Shown piece by piece: positions 45,867 to 54,663 of a DNA stretch of 64,000 nucleotides. The DNA lies in assembly GCA_015061035.1 (NCBI GenBank), contig SUXK01000005.1, positions 62,001 through 126,000 on the forward strand, read 5' to 3'. A program made the translations under genes and the position numbers. How positions within the stretch are numbered: the first letter of the stretch is position 1; every line of letters begins with the position of its first letter. Under the pieces are notes generated by a model. That model did not search any database and was not told where the DNA came from. It saw nothing but the letters and a program-made list of their open reading frames with translations. The DNA comes from Bacteroidales bacterium (GTDB taxonomy: Bacteria > Bacteroidota > Bacteroidia > Bacteroidales > G3-4614).

Positions 45867-47099
45867 TTATCCAAAGAAAATGTACGCCATAAATATGGCG
45901 GCAACGATACCTATAAAGTCGGCAACAAGACCAATCCCTGCGGCATAACGGCTGTTTTTAATACCAACCGAACCAAAATAGACGGCAAGTATGTAAAGTG
46001 TGGTATCGGTAGAACCCTGAATGGTAGAGGCTACACGAGCAACAAAAGAGTCGGCTCCGTATGTAGCCATTGCATCAACCATCATACCTCTTGCTCCACT
46101 ACCGCTTAGCGGTTTCATAAGTGCGGTGGGTATAGCTCCAACAAAGTCGGTATCAATACCACAAGCGGCAACTATGTAGGTTATTCCATCGGTTAAAAAA
46201 TCCATTGCTCCAGATGCTCTGAACATTGCAATGGCAACCAACATTGCAATAAGGTAGGGGATAATAGTAACAGCAGTTTTAAATCCCTCTTTTGCTCCGT
46301 CAATAAATGCTTCATAAACATTTATCTTTTTTCTGACACCTGCCACTAAAAAGAGTACTATAATTGTAAAGAGCAACATATTTGCTCCAACGGTAGAGTA
46401 GAGCGAAACCTTTTCTGCTGGTAAATTCATAAAGAATACCAACAAGCCTCCCATAATGGCGGTGGCAATAGTTACGGTAGATATTATAACTCTGTCAAAA
46501 ATATTTATTCGTTGCTTTATGCAGGTGATTATCAATCCAGCAAGAGTTGTAATGTATGTAGCAAGTAGAATAGGTAAAAACACGTCCGATGGGTTTCCTG
46601 CTCCCATTTGCGCCCTGTAAACCATTACGCTTATAGGTATAAGTGTAAGTCCTGTGGTATTAAGTACAAGGAACATTATCATTGCATCAGTTGCTCTCTC
46701 CTTTTGGGTGTTCAACTCCTGCATCTCCTTCATTGCTTTGAGACCAAGAGGAGTTGCTGCGTTATCCAGCCCCAGCATATTTGCCGAGAAGTTCATAAAT
46801 ATTGAGCCAAATATCGGACTATCTTTTGGTAGCGATGGGAATAGTCTTGAGAAAAACGGCGATACCCAACGGGCAAATATTGAGATAATGCCTCCGCGTT
46901 CTCCGATCTTCATCAAACCAAGCCATAGCGACAACACTCCAGTTAACCCAAGAGATATTTCAAATGCGGTTTTTGCCGATGAGAATGAGGAGTTCATAAT
47001 CTCTGACCACACATTCACGTCCCCCATAAAGATACTCTTTATGAGTGCTACTGCAAAAGCAATAAAGAAGAACGATATCCAGATATAATTAAGTACCAT
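45867..47099 (-). CDS. Fused SpmA-SpmB membrane protein (nucleoside-recognition domains)
   Basis: A 410-residue inner-membrane protein. The N-terminal half matches SpmA (NMLGLDNAATPLGLKAM, about residues 108-124) and the C-terminal half matches SpmB (MKPLSGSGARGM), genes that are separate in Bacillus, where they act in spore-core dehydration. Both halves are nucleoside-recognition (Gate) domains. This organism is not expected to sporulate, so the substrate is unknown. It starts 3 nt after malQ. Confidence 0.85.
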   Translation of the reverse strand: MVLNYIWISFFFIAFAVALIKSIFMGDVNVWSEIMNSSFSSAKTAFEISLGLTGVLSLWLGLMKIGERGGIISIFARWVSPFFSRLFPSLPKDSPIFGSIFMNFSANMLGLDNAATPLGLKAMKEMQELNTQKERATDAMIMFLVLNTTGLTLIPISVMVYRAQMGAGNPSDVFLPILLATYITTLAGLIITCIKQRINIFDRVIISTVTIATAIMGGLLVFFMNLPAEKVSLYSTVGANMLLFTIIVLFLVAGVRKKINVYEAFIDGAKEGFKTAVTIIPYLIAMLVAIAMFRASGAMDFLTDGITYIVAACGIDTDFVGAIPTALMKPLSGSGARGMMVDAMATYGADSFVARVASTIQGSTDTTLYILAVYFGSVGIKNSRYAAGIGLVADFIGIVAAIFMAYIFFG

Positions 47100-47102
47100 A
47101 AA

Positions 47103-49757
47103 TTAACCTCTTCCTGAATTATCAATTAAGGTACGTAGTTTAGATGTGAATCCCTCGTTTGCCATAAGTTGCTCAATTGTTACGTGCATTCTGTAACGCC
47201 AGTGATGACGTGCAACGGCAGGTATGTTTATACGCTCTGCCTCAACATCTGAGAAACGGATATTTTCATCAATCGACAACCAATCCTGAAACGAAAGTAT
47301 TGTCAAAAGTGATGGGCTGTAAAGGTGTCGGCAAACAACCTCTTCGCAAATGTCTGCACTTGCAACGTGAGGTGTTGCTCCTCCGTGATTTAATATTGTG
47401 CGGTAGTAGTGGTCGGTAACTTCGGGGTTCTCCTCCCACCAGCCTCTGAGGGTTGACATATCGTGTGTTGAGATTGAACATACCGAACGCAACGGGTAGT
47501 AATATGTATTGCCAAACTCTTGATATGGAGCCTTTGGCATACGCTCAATCTCTAAACTCAAAATCTGTAACTGATTCATCACCCAAGGCACACACTCAGG
47601 TACCATACCCAAGTCCTCGCCACATGCCAACATTGGGGTACATTGAGTAAGCATAGGCAACTTTTTCATTGCCTGTTTATACCAGAACTCGCTATGGCGG
47701 TGGTAATAGTAGTAGTCATAGAGAGCGTTAAAAGCGTTCTGCTCAGCAGTTGTAAGTTGCTTGTATATATAGTCGTTTTGAACGCAAATGCGTGGATGAT
47801 AAAGATTTGTGTCGTTGCGGTCAGGTACAAAAAGTACATTGCTGATAAGAGAATATACTCCCTCTCTAATCTCCTCGCTGCATCCGTTGTGCCAGCACCA
47901 ACTCTCCACTTTGCGTTGGGTATCAAACTCAGGACGTAACTCCCAGCGTCCCGATGCAAGAGGAAGCAAGAAGGTCTCTTTTACAAAATCAGAGTTCTCT
48001 CCAAAAATATCAGATAAAATCTCATCATCAATAAAAGGCGTTGTCATAAATTGAGGGCGGAACTCAAGTCCGTAACCTGCAATCTCTTCTGTTGTCATAC
48101 CCTTTGCAGGAACAAACTGACCTAACAGTCCATGTACCGAGTGAGTTGGAATCTCCCAAATACGGAAGAAACCAAGTATGTGATCAATGCGGTAGGCGGT
48201 AAAATATTCGCTCATCTTGCCAAATCTCTTACGCCACCAAGCGTAGCCGTCTTTCTCCATAACATCCCAGTTATAGGTTGGAAATCCCCAGTTCTGACCA
48301 TTTGTGGAGAAGGCATCGGGTGGCGCTCCTGCCTGACCGTTCATATTAAAGTAGTGAGGCTCAATCCACGCCTCAACGCTACAACGGCTAATTCCAATAG
48401 GAATATCGCCCTTTAATATAACATTCTTACTACGTGCAAACTTGCTAACCTCCAATAGTTGAATATGCAAGTTATATTGTATATAGTAGTATAGTGCAAT
48501 AGAAGGATATGCTTCGCTTGTAATAGAACAAAGTTCTTTTATTTTCTCCTCTTCATACACTGCATACTCGCCCCACGCATTAAAGTCGGGAGTACCATTA
48601 ATATCTCTTAAATATGAGAAGGCAGCGTATGGCAATAGCCAATGAGAGTTATCTTCAAAGAACTTCTTAAACCCAACCGAAGCCAAAACCCTCTTTCCGT
48701 TCTGGCGGAAAAGAGCCTTGATGTATGCCATTTTGGTGGAGTTTACACCTTCGTAATCAACAAATGGCGAAGCATTTAACTTTCTACGTTTAACCTCAAA
48801 TTCGTTAGCAAGGTTTTTATCTCTTAATGTCCCCAACTGCCTAATGTCGAGATACATAGGGTGGAAAGCATAAATAGATATACTGTTATAGGGATAAGAG
48901 TCTGTCCATGTGTTGCTTATAGTAGTATCGTTAATGGGCAAAATTTGCACACCCTTTTGGTGAGTATGGGCAGCCCAAGCAACAAAATCTTTAAGGTCGC
49001 CAAAGTCTCCAACCCCAAAACTGCCCTCGCCACGTAACGAGAATACTGGTATTGCAGTACCAGCAATCTTTCGGTTTAAACTATCAAAGAGTGGCTCCAT
49101 CTCAGGAGAGTAGAAGAGTTCTCCTTCGGCAAGGTCGGTAACATAGAGTTCTCTGTTTTCGCCACGTTCCCACTCAACAATAATTCCGTTTTTGTCGATA
49201 ATTACAAATTTAAACTCATAACGGGCCGCATAGTCGGCACAAATGCCACACTCCCATACAAAGGGGGCAATCTCTTTCATGGGAACAGGCATCTTCCACC
49301 CTCCTAAAATACCCTCTCTGCCACAAATTGCAACACGTCTGCCATTGCCAACATGAGGTACTAATGCTCTGAAAATTGTGTTGCTTTTGTTTGTATTCGC
49401 ACTTTTATATGGTACAAAAACTTTATCTCCACTGAACGCAGAACTAAACAGGTATGCAAACTCAGGGAGATCTCGCCATGAGTCGTTAACATATAGTTTT
49501 GAGCTTTTGCTCTCTCTAACCCATATTGAGTGAGTCATAACTCCACTCTCTATGCGAGTACACTCTCCATTCTCATATACAGCGTATGAGTACTCCAACT
49601 TTGAATTGGCAGGAAATCTCTCAATTGCAATGACACCACTCCAAGTAGCATCGTTATAACTGTTCAAAAAAAGAGGAGCAATATCGCTGTCTTTAAAAAC
49701 AACAGCAATCACCTCATCACCTTTAGTGCGATACTCAATTTTAAACTCTATTGTCAT
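47103..49757 (-). CDS. malQ: 4-alpha-glucanotransferase (GH77) with N-terminal starch-binding domains
   Basis: An amylomaltase of about 884 residues that rearranges alpha-1,4-glucans in maltodextrin and glycogen metabolism. The N-terminal 230 residues look like two CBM20-type modules; the GH77 catalytic barrel follows, with GDIPIGISRCSVEAW, DHILGFFRIWEIP (Asp nucleophile region), EDLGMVP and STHDMSTLRGWW. The frame opens 12 codons further up, but the ATG at 49757 gives the MTIEFKIEYRT start typical of Bacteroidales. Confidence 0.93.
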   Translation of the reverse strand: MTIEFKIEYRTKGDEVIAVVFKDSDIAPLFLNSYNDATWSGVIAIERFPANSKLEYSYAVYENGECTRIESGVMTHSIWVRESKSSKLYVNDSWRDLPEFAYLFSSAFSGDKVFVPYKSANTNKSNTIFRALVPHVGNGRRVAICGREGILGGWKMPVPMKEIAPFVWECGICADYAARYEFKFVIIDKNGIIVEWERGENRELYVTDLAEGELFYSPEMEPLFDSLNRKIAGTAIPVFSLRGEGSFGVGDFGDLKDFVAWAAHTHQKGVQILPINDTTISNTWTDSYPYNSISIYAFHPMYLDIRQLGTLRDKNLANEFEVKRRKLNASPFVDYEGVNSTKMAYIKALFRQNGKRVLASVGFKKFFEDNSHWLLPYAAFSYLRDINGTPDFNAWGEYAVYEEEKIKELCSITSEAYPSIALYYYIQYNLHIQLLEVSKFARSKNVILKGDIPIGISRCSVEAWIEPHYFNMNGQAGAPPDAFSTNGQNWGFPTYNWDVMEKDGYAWWRKRFGKMSEYFTAYRIDHILGFFRIWEIPTHSVHGLLGQFVPAKGMTTEEIAGYGLEFRPQFMTTPFIDDEILSDIFGENSDFVKETFLLPLASGRWELRPEFDTQRKVESWCWHNGCSEEIREGVYSLISNVLFVPDRNDTNLYHPRICVQNDYIYKQLTTAEQNAFNALYDYYYYHRHSEFWYKQAMKKLPMLTQCTPMLACGEDLGMVPECVPWVMNQLQILSLEIERMPKAPYQEFGNTYYYPLRSVCSISTHDMSTLRGWWEENPEVTDHYYRTILNHGGATPHVASADICEEVVCRHLYSPSLLTILSFQDWLSIDENIRFSDVEAERINIPAVARHHWRYRMHVTIEQLMANEGFTSKLRTLIDNSGRG

Positions 49758-49813
49758 CTCTAAATTATATATCGTAAAAGAGGATAAATTCAAATATTTA
49801 TTACAAACTCTTT

Positions 49814-49846
49814 CAAAGATATTATTTATTTTTCATCTATGCTCAA
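49814..49846 (-). promoter_or_regulatory. Promoter of malQ
   Basis: On the minus strand TATCTTTG lies at 49821-49814 with an ATTG about 22 nt upstream. The -7 box is a perfect match; the -33 spacing is slightly long. Confidence 0.6.
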
Positions 49847-49873
49847 TTTGTCTTAAAAAAACGTCACATTTGA

Positions 49874-49903
49874 TTGATTTATTAAATAAAAGAGATATTT
49901 TTG
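49874..49903 (+). promoter_or_regulatory. Promoter of the GH123-like gene
   Basis: TTG at 49874-49876, a 19-nt spacer and TATTTTTG at 49896-49903 fit the consensus. Transcription would begin near 49910, so the 12-bp repeats at 49924-49959 are in the mRNA leader. Confidence 0.65.
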
Positions 49904-49923
49904 TAGAGATAATAAATCACTCG

Positions 49924-49959
49924 ATGTCGGAATAAATGTCGGAATAAATGTCGGAATAA
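49924..49959 (+). repeat. Three tandem copies of a 12-mer (ATGTCGGAATAA)
   Basis: Three perfect head-to-tail copies fill 49924-49959, ending 18 nt before the ATG of the GH123-like gene. Each copy reads Met-Ser-Glu-stop, and because the unit is 12 nt all three are in the same frame. Confidence 0.9.
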
Positions 49960-49977
49960 ACTTAAAACAAAAGATAT

Positions 49978-51738
49978 ATGAAAAAATTACTATTACCATT
50001 AGCACTATTAGGATTGTTTGCGTGTAGTACAAAACAGGTTGAGGAGATAACATATGATACACCATATCCCTTAACAAGTTATGAGGAGTTAGAAGATACA
50101 AAACCTGTTGATGAGGAGGCTTGGAGCAACCTCTCGGAGAGTTTTAACCTCACTTGGGCAGATAAGGATATTCACTATTCATACAAAAATGTTCCTGACG
50201 TGGTTATTTGCACCGATACTGCAATTACTGTATGGCGTGGAGAGAGGGTAGGAGCGTTGGCTCTTATCTACACAACAGAGGAGATAAAAGATGTGGAGTT
50301 GAAAATATCAGAGATTGATGGTGTTGAAGGCAGTACCTCTGCAAATTTTGTAACTTATGTTATGACCGATGGCTTCAATGCTGATGGAAACGGAACATGC
50401 GGACATCGCCCTGATCACTCAATTTACGACAGTTCTATGGTTGCTGATGTGATTGATAACCAAAAGATAAGAGATTTAAAACCTCGTAAAGTTCGCCCCG
50501 TATGGTGTACTTTTGAGGTGCCAATGGATATTGAGGCAGGTGCCTACAATGTAACTCTTAAAGTAAAAGAGGGGTGGAAAACATTGGGTAAACTCAATGC
50601 AGAGATTAAGGTATTGGATAGGTCGTTACCAGCACCCAAAGATTACGTGTTCCATTTAGATTTGTGGCAACAACCCTATTCAGTTTCGCGTTATTATAAT
50701 GTGGAGAAGTGGAGTAAAGAGCATTTTGAGGCAATGCGTCCAATGATGAAAGCTCTTGCCCGAGCAGGACAAAAGGTTATATCAACCGAGATAATATATG
50801 AGCCTTGGGGCGATCAATCGCACGACAAATTTGACCCGATGATTGAGACAACTCTTAAAACCGATGGCACTTGGGCATACGACTACACCATCTTTGACCG
50901 TTGGGTTGAGTTTATGATGGAGTGTGGTATTGATAAAGAGATTAAATGTTTCTCAATGGTGCCATGGGATATGAACTTCCGTTACTTGGATGAGGCAACA
51001 GGAGAGTACAAATTCTTTCATGCAAAAACATCAGATGCTGAGTATCGTGAGTTTTGGACTCCTCTATTGCAATCGCTTGCACAACACCTAAAAGAGAAGG
51101 GGTGGTACGAAAAGACCTCAATATGTATGGACGAGCGTGAGTTGAGTGCAATGCTTGATGCCTATAACCTGTTACAAGAGGTTGTGCCCGGAATGAAGAT
51201 GTCTCTTGCAGGAAACTATCATGCCGAGTTGGTTGACCTGCTATACGACTTTACAGTGCAATATGAGCAATACTTCACAAAAGAGGAGTTGGAGCGCCGC
51301 AAAGCAAACGGACAGGTAACGCTCTACTATACAAGTTGTGCAACAACCTATCCTAACTCATATACTTTCTCATCACCTGCAGAGTCAACATGTATGCCAC
51401 TACACGCAGTACAAGCAGGATTTGGCGGATTCTTGCGTTGGGCATACAACAACTGGGGCGAAGATCCATTACGTGATACACGCTACCGCCTATGGGGTGC
51501 AGGAGACTCATTCCTGATATACCCCGGATTCCGCAGTTCGGTACGCTTTGAACGTTTTGTTGAGGGTGTGCAGGATGCCGAGAAGATAAGAATCTTACGT
51601 GAGGAGTATGCTGCAAATGGAAACAGCGAGGCGTTAGCCGAGTTGGAAGAGAAGATAAATACCTTTGCTGAAGGTGAGATGAATGCCGAGAATGCTGGAT
51701 GCAAAGTAAAGGCTCTTGAAACAATATTAAACCGATAA
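49978..51738 (+). CDS. GH123-like lipoprotein (DUF4091)
   Basis: A 586-residue exported protein. Residues 1-16 are a lipoprotein signal with LFAC at the cleavage site (Cys16). An N-terminal beta domain (about residues 70-215) precedes a barrel of the DUF4091/GH123 type; Asp385-Glu386 in CMDERE fit the Asp-Glu pair used by GH123 N-acetyl-beta-galactosaminidases in substrate-assisted catalysis. Activity on GalNAc glycans is inference. The leader carries three 12-bp repeats. A flavoprotein gene follows after 10 nt. Confidence 0.82.
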   Translation: MKKLLLPLALLGLFACSTKQVEEITYDTPYPLTSYEELEDTKPVDEEAWSNLSESFNLTWADKDIHYSYKNVPDVVICTDTAITVWRGERVGALALIYTTEEIKDVELKISEIDGVEGSTSANFVTYVMTDGFNADGNGTCGHRPDHSIYDSSMVADVIDNQKIRDLKPRKVRPVWCTFEVPMDIEAGAYNVTLKVKEGWKTLGKLNAEIKVLDRSLPAPKDYVFHLDLWQQPYSVSRYYNVEKWSKEHFEAMRPMMKALARAGQKVISTEIIYEPWGDQSHDKFDPMIETTLKTDGTWAYDYTIFDRWVEFMMECGIDKEIKCFSMVPWDMNFRYLDEATGEYKFFHAKTSDAEYREFWTPLLQSLAQHLKEKGWYEKTSICMDERELSAMLDAYNLLQEVVPGMKMSLAGNYHAELVDLLYDFTVQYEQYFTKEELERRKANGQVTLYYTSCATTYPNSYTFSSPAESTCMPLHAVQAGFGGFLRWAYNNWGEDPLRDTRYRLWGAGDSFLIYPGFRSSVRFERFVEGVQDAEKIRILREEYAANGNSEALAELEEKINTFAEGEMNAENAGCKVKALETILNR

Positions 51739-51748
51739 ACTTGATACT

Positions 51749-52693
51749 ATGAACAGAATATGTAGCCTTTTTGGAATAAAATACCCTATCATTGCAGGAG
51801 GTATGGTGTGGTGTAGCGGCTGGAGATTGGCTGCTGCAGTGAGCAATGCAGGAGGATTGGGATTGATTGGTGCAGGGTCGATGCACCCCGAAACTCTCAG
51901 AGAGCATATTCAAAAATGTAAAGCGGCAACCACCAAACCCTTTGGTGTAAATATTCCACTAATGTACCCTCAGATAGAGGAGATAATGCAGATAGTAGTG
52001 GAGGAGGGTGTAAAGATAGTCTTTACATCGGCAGGTAGTCCAAAGAAATGGACCGACTATCTACACCAGAACGGAGCGGTTGTGGCACACGTAGTATCAT
52101 CGGCACTCTTTGCCAAGAAGTGTGAGGATGCTGGTGTTGATGCAGTAGTTGCCGAAGGATTTGAGGCAGGAGGCCACAACGGACGCGAAGAGACTACAAC
52201 CCTATGTTTAATTCCTTCGGTACGCAGAGCAACCACCCTTCCGCTTATAGCAGCAGGAGGAGTGGCGACAGGTAGCGGAATGGCTGCAACCTTCTCGCTT
52301 GGAGCAGAGGGTGTGCAGATAGGAACACGCTTTGCTATGACGGAGGAGAGTTCGGCAAGTGAAGAGTTTAAAACTCTTTGCCGAGGCTTAAACGAGGGAG
52401 ATACCAAACTGATGCTAAAACAGCTCGCTCCAACACGACTAATCAAAAACAACTTCTACAAACAGGTTGAGGAGGCTGAGTTGAGCGGAGCATCTGTTGA
52501 AGAGTTAAAAGAGTTGTTGGGTAAGGGACGTGCCAAAAAAGGAATATTTGAGGGCGACCTCGAGGAGGGCGAATTGGAGATTGGACAAGTTGCATCCTTA
52601 ATCTCGGAACCTGAAACAGCACAACAAGCGGTAGAAGATATTGTAACCGAGTTTAACGAAACAATAAAAAGAGTATCTGAGGTAATGTTTTAG
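51749..52693 (+). CDS. Nitronate monooxygenase / FabK-like flavoprotein
   Basis: A 314-residue TIM-barrel FMN protein. Signature segments are PIIAGGMVWCSGWRLAAAVSNAGGLG (residues 13-38), AEGFEAGGHNGREE with the conserved His, PLIAAGGVATG and QIGTRFAMTEES for FMN phosphate binding. The family includes nitronate monooxygenases and the enoyl-ACP reductase FabK, and the sequence alone does not separate them. It lies 10 nt after the GH123-like gene. Confidence 0.8.
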   Translation: MNRICSLFGIKYPIIAGGMVWCSGWRLAAAVSNAGGLGLIGAGSMHPETLREHIQKCKAATTKPFGVNIPLMYPQIEEIMQIVVEEGVKIVFTSAGSPKKWTDYLHQNGAVVAHVVSSALFAKKCEDAGVDAVVAEGFEAGGHNGREETTTLCLIPSVRRATTLPLIAAGGVATGSGMAATFSLGAEGVQIGTRFAMTEESSASEEFKTLCRGLNEGDTKLMLKQLAPTRLIKNNFYKQVEEAELSGASVEELKELLGKGRAKKGIFEGDLEEGELEIGQVASLISEPETAQQAVEDIVTEFNETIKRVSEVMF

Positions 52694-52770
52694 TTACCCC
52701 TTCGGGTAGTTGGTTAGTTTTTAGTTGTCGGTTTTGTAAACTCCACCTCCCTTTGGGTAGTTGTTAGATA

Positions 52771-52803
52771 AAAAGAGTGTGTCTTGCAAGGCACACTCTT
52801 TTG
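52771..52803. terminator. Bidirectional terminator between the flavoprotein gene and purB
   Basis: A perfect 11-bp stem (AAAAGAGTGTG with CACACTCTTTT) with CTTGCAAG in the loop, A-rich on one side and T-rich on the other, between convergent genes. Upstream of it two diverged copies of a CCCTT-GGGTAGTTG-TTAG motif occur (52696-52717 and 52747-52767). Confidence 0.85.
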
Positions 52804-52821
52804 CATATATTAAATTATCAA

Positions 52822-52850
52822 AGCAAGTTCAACAAACGAATGTTTGTTAA
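52822..52850. repeat. Short hairpin repeat, copy 2 (after purB)
   Basis: AGCAAGTTCAACAAACGAA followed by TGTTTGTTAACT, nearly identical to 20792-20820. As there, it lies immediately downstream of a minus-strand gene. Confidence 0.6.
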
Positions 52851-52857
52851 CTGATAA

Positions 52858-54204
52858 CTACATACCAGTATAGTTCATAGGTGTAATTTTGCGAAGTTCT
52901 GCTTTAATCTCCTCGCTAACGTTAAGGGTGTCAATGAACTCGCTGATAGAGTTTGCATCAACAACAGAGTTTTTGCGAGTAAGAGCCTTCAATGCTTCGT
53001 ATGGTTTTGGATAACCCTCTCGGCGAAGAATTGTTTGGATAGCCTCAGCACAAACGTTCCACATATTGTTAAGGTCGGCAGCAATAGCCTCTTCGTTAAG
53101 AAGAAGTTTTCCTAATCCTTTCATGGTTGAAGCAATAGCAATCATCATATGTCCCATAGGAACGCCAACGTTACGAAGAACAGTAGAGTCTGTTAGGTCG
53201 CGTTGAAGGCGTGAGATAGGCAATTTTGTTGCAAGGTGGTCAAGAATTGCATTTGCAATACCCAAGTTACCCTCTGAGTTTTCAAAGTCGATAGGATTAA
53301 CCTTGTGAGGCATAGCAGATGAACCAACCTCTCCTGCTTTGATTTTTTGTTTAAAATACTCCATTGAGATATATTGCCAGAAGTCTTTGTCCAAGTCCAT
53401 TAAAATGGTGTTTATGCGGCGCATACCATCAAAAAGGGCAGCAAGGTTGTCGTAGTTTGAGATTTGAGTAGTCCACTCCTCTCGCTCAATGCCCAAGTTC
53501 TTAGATAGGAAGTTGTTGGCAAACTCTCTCCAGTTGTACTCAGGATATGCAACGTGGTGAGCGTTAAAGTTTCCTGTGGCGCCACCAAATTTACCGCTGA
53601 TAGGAGTGTTTTTAAGGATATTCAACTGTTTCTCCAAACGATATACAAACACCATCATCTCTTTACCTAAACGAGTAGGAGAAGCGGGTTGACCATGAGT
53701 TTTTGCAAGCATAGGAATATCTTTCCACTCTTCAGCAAAAGTGCGACACTTCTCAATCAACTCCTCAATGGCGGGGTAATAAACATTAGTTAAAGCCTCT
53801 TTGATTGATACAGGAATAGAGGTGTTGTTTATATCTTGCGAAGTCAAACCAAAGTGGATAAACTCTTTGTAAGCATCCAATCCGCCAATAGCATCGAATT
53901 TCTCTTTAATGAAATACTCAACTGCTTTAACATCGTGGTTAGTGACACTCTCAATCTCTTTAACGTGTTTAGCGTCCTCTTCGGTAAAGCATTTGTATAT
54001 GCTTCTTAAAGCAGGGTATATATCTGAAGTGATACCTTCCATTTGAGGAAGTTTAATCTCTGCCAAAGCAATAAAATACTCAATCTCAACATAAACGCGA
54101 TAGCGAATAAGTGCATACTCCGAGAAGTAGTCTGCCAACATCGAAGTCTTAGAGTTGTAGCGTCCGTCAATAGGTGAAACCGCTGTAAGTGGTGAAAATT
54201 CCAT
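52858..54204 (-). CDS. purB: Adenylosuccinate lyase
   Basis: A 448-residue homotetrameric enzyme that releases fumarate from SAICAR and from adenylosuccinate. The fumarase/aspartase superfamily signature GSSAMPHKVNPIDFEN (about residues 293-308) is present, as are the TSQDINNTS and AKTHGQPASPT blocks. The N-terminal SPLTAVSPIDGRYNSKT resembles the E. coli type of PurB. It is transcribed toward the flavoprotein gene and ends in a shared hairpin motif. Confidence 0.97.
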   Translation of the reverse strand: MEFSPLTAVSPIDGRYNSKTSMLADYFSEYALIRYRVYVEIEYFIALAEIKLPQMEGITSDIYPALRSIYKCFTEEDAKHVKEIESVTNHDVKAVEYFIKEKFDAIGGLDAYKEFIHFGLTSQDINNTSIPVSIKEALTNVYYPAIEELIEKCRTFAEEWKDIPMLAKTHGQPASPTRLGKEMMVFVYRLEKQLNILKNTPISGKFGGATGNFNAHHVAYPEYNWREFANNFLSKNLGIEREEWTTQISNYDNLAALFDGMRRINTILMDLDKDFWQYISMEYFKQKIKAGEVGSSAMPHKVNPIDFENSEGNLGIANAILDHLATKLPISRLQRDLTDSTVLRNVGVPMGHMMIAIASTMKGLGKLLLNEEAIAADLNNMWNVCAEAIQTILRREGYPKPYEALKALTRKNSVVDANSISEFIDTLNVSEEIKAELRKITPMNYTGM

Positions 54205-54330
54205 ATCTTTTAAAATTATATATAGTTTCTGAATAATAGTGCGAAGATAATAATTTTTTTGCGTACTATCCCCCTTTGTGAGTGATATATTTAGAATTGA
54301 GTAAAAAGATAATGGGGAGTGAATATATGA

Positions 54331-54365
54331 AAATAAAAAAGCACTTGTTTTTTGACAAGTGCTTT
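54331..54365 (-). terminator. Terminator after tRNA-Val
   Basis: On the minus strand an 11-bp stem (AAAGCACTTGT with ACAAGTGCTTT) is followed by TTTTATTTT, 10 nt past the tRNA 3' end. Confidence 0.82.
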
Positions 54366-54375
54366 ATCCTTTTTG

Positions 54376-54450
54376 TGGGCGTTGACGGATTCGAACCGCC
54401 GACCCTCTGCTTGTAAGGCAGATGCTCTAAACCAGCTGAGCTAAACGCCC
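54376..54450 (-). tRNA. tRNA-Val (anticodon TAC)
   Basis: On the minus strand the sequence folds as a cloverleaf: acceptor GGGCGTT with AACGCCC, D-arm AGCTCAGCTGG, anticodon stem CTGCC with GGCAG around CTTACAA (anticodon TAC at 54413-54415), and T-arm GGCGG-TTCGAAT-CCGTC. The discriminator is A. The 3' CCA is not encoded. Confidence 0.96.
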
Positions 54451-54663
54451 TTTTTGAGAGGTTTGTTTCTCAATTGCGATGCAAAGGTAATGCTCTTTTT
54501 TATATCTACCAAATTTTTAGCAAACTTTTTTTGAAAAAAATATCGCAGAAAATCTTTAAATTTTATTATGTCTTAAATATCAAGTGGTTGTGGAACGTGT
54601 GAAGAATAGAATAAAAATAGGAGTAGAATAAAATTCCACTCCTAATAAAATATATGGTTTGTC

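Larger units (their letters stand above)
54205..54663. other. Spacer between purB and fumarase holding tRNA-Val
   Basis: 459 bp with a tRNA gene (54376-54450) and its downstream hairpin on the minus strand. The rest is AT-rich; the fumarase gene ends at its right edge. No protein-coding frame looks real here. Confidence 0.6.

Noticed and set aside
47103..52693. Polysaccharide utilisation locus around malQ and the GH123-like gene
   Set aside because: No SusC/SusD pair, no hybrid two-component or ECF sigma regulator, and the genes are divergent.
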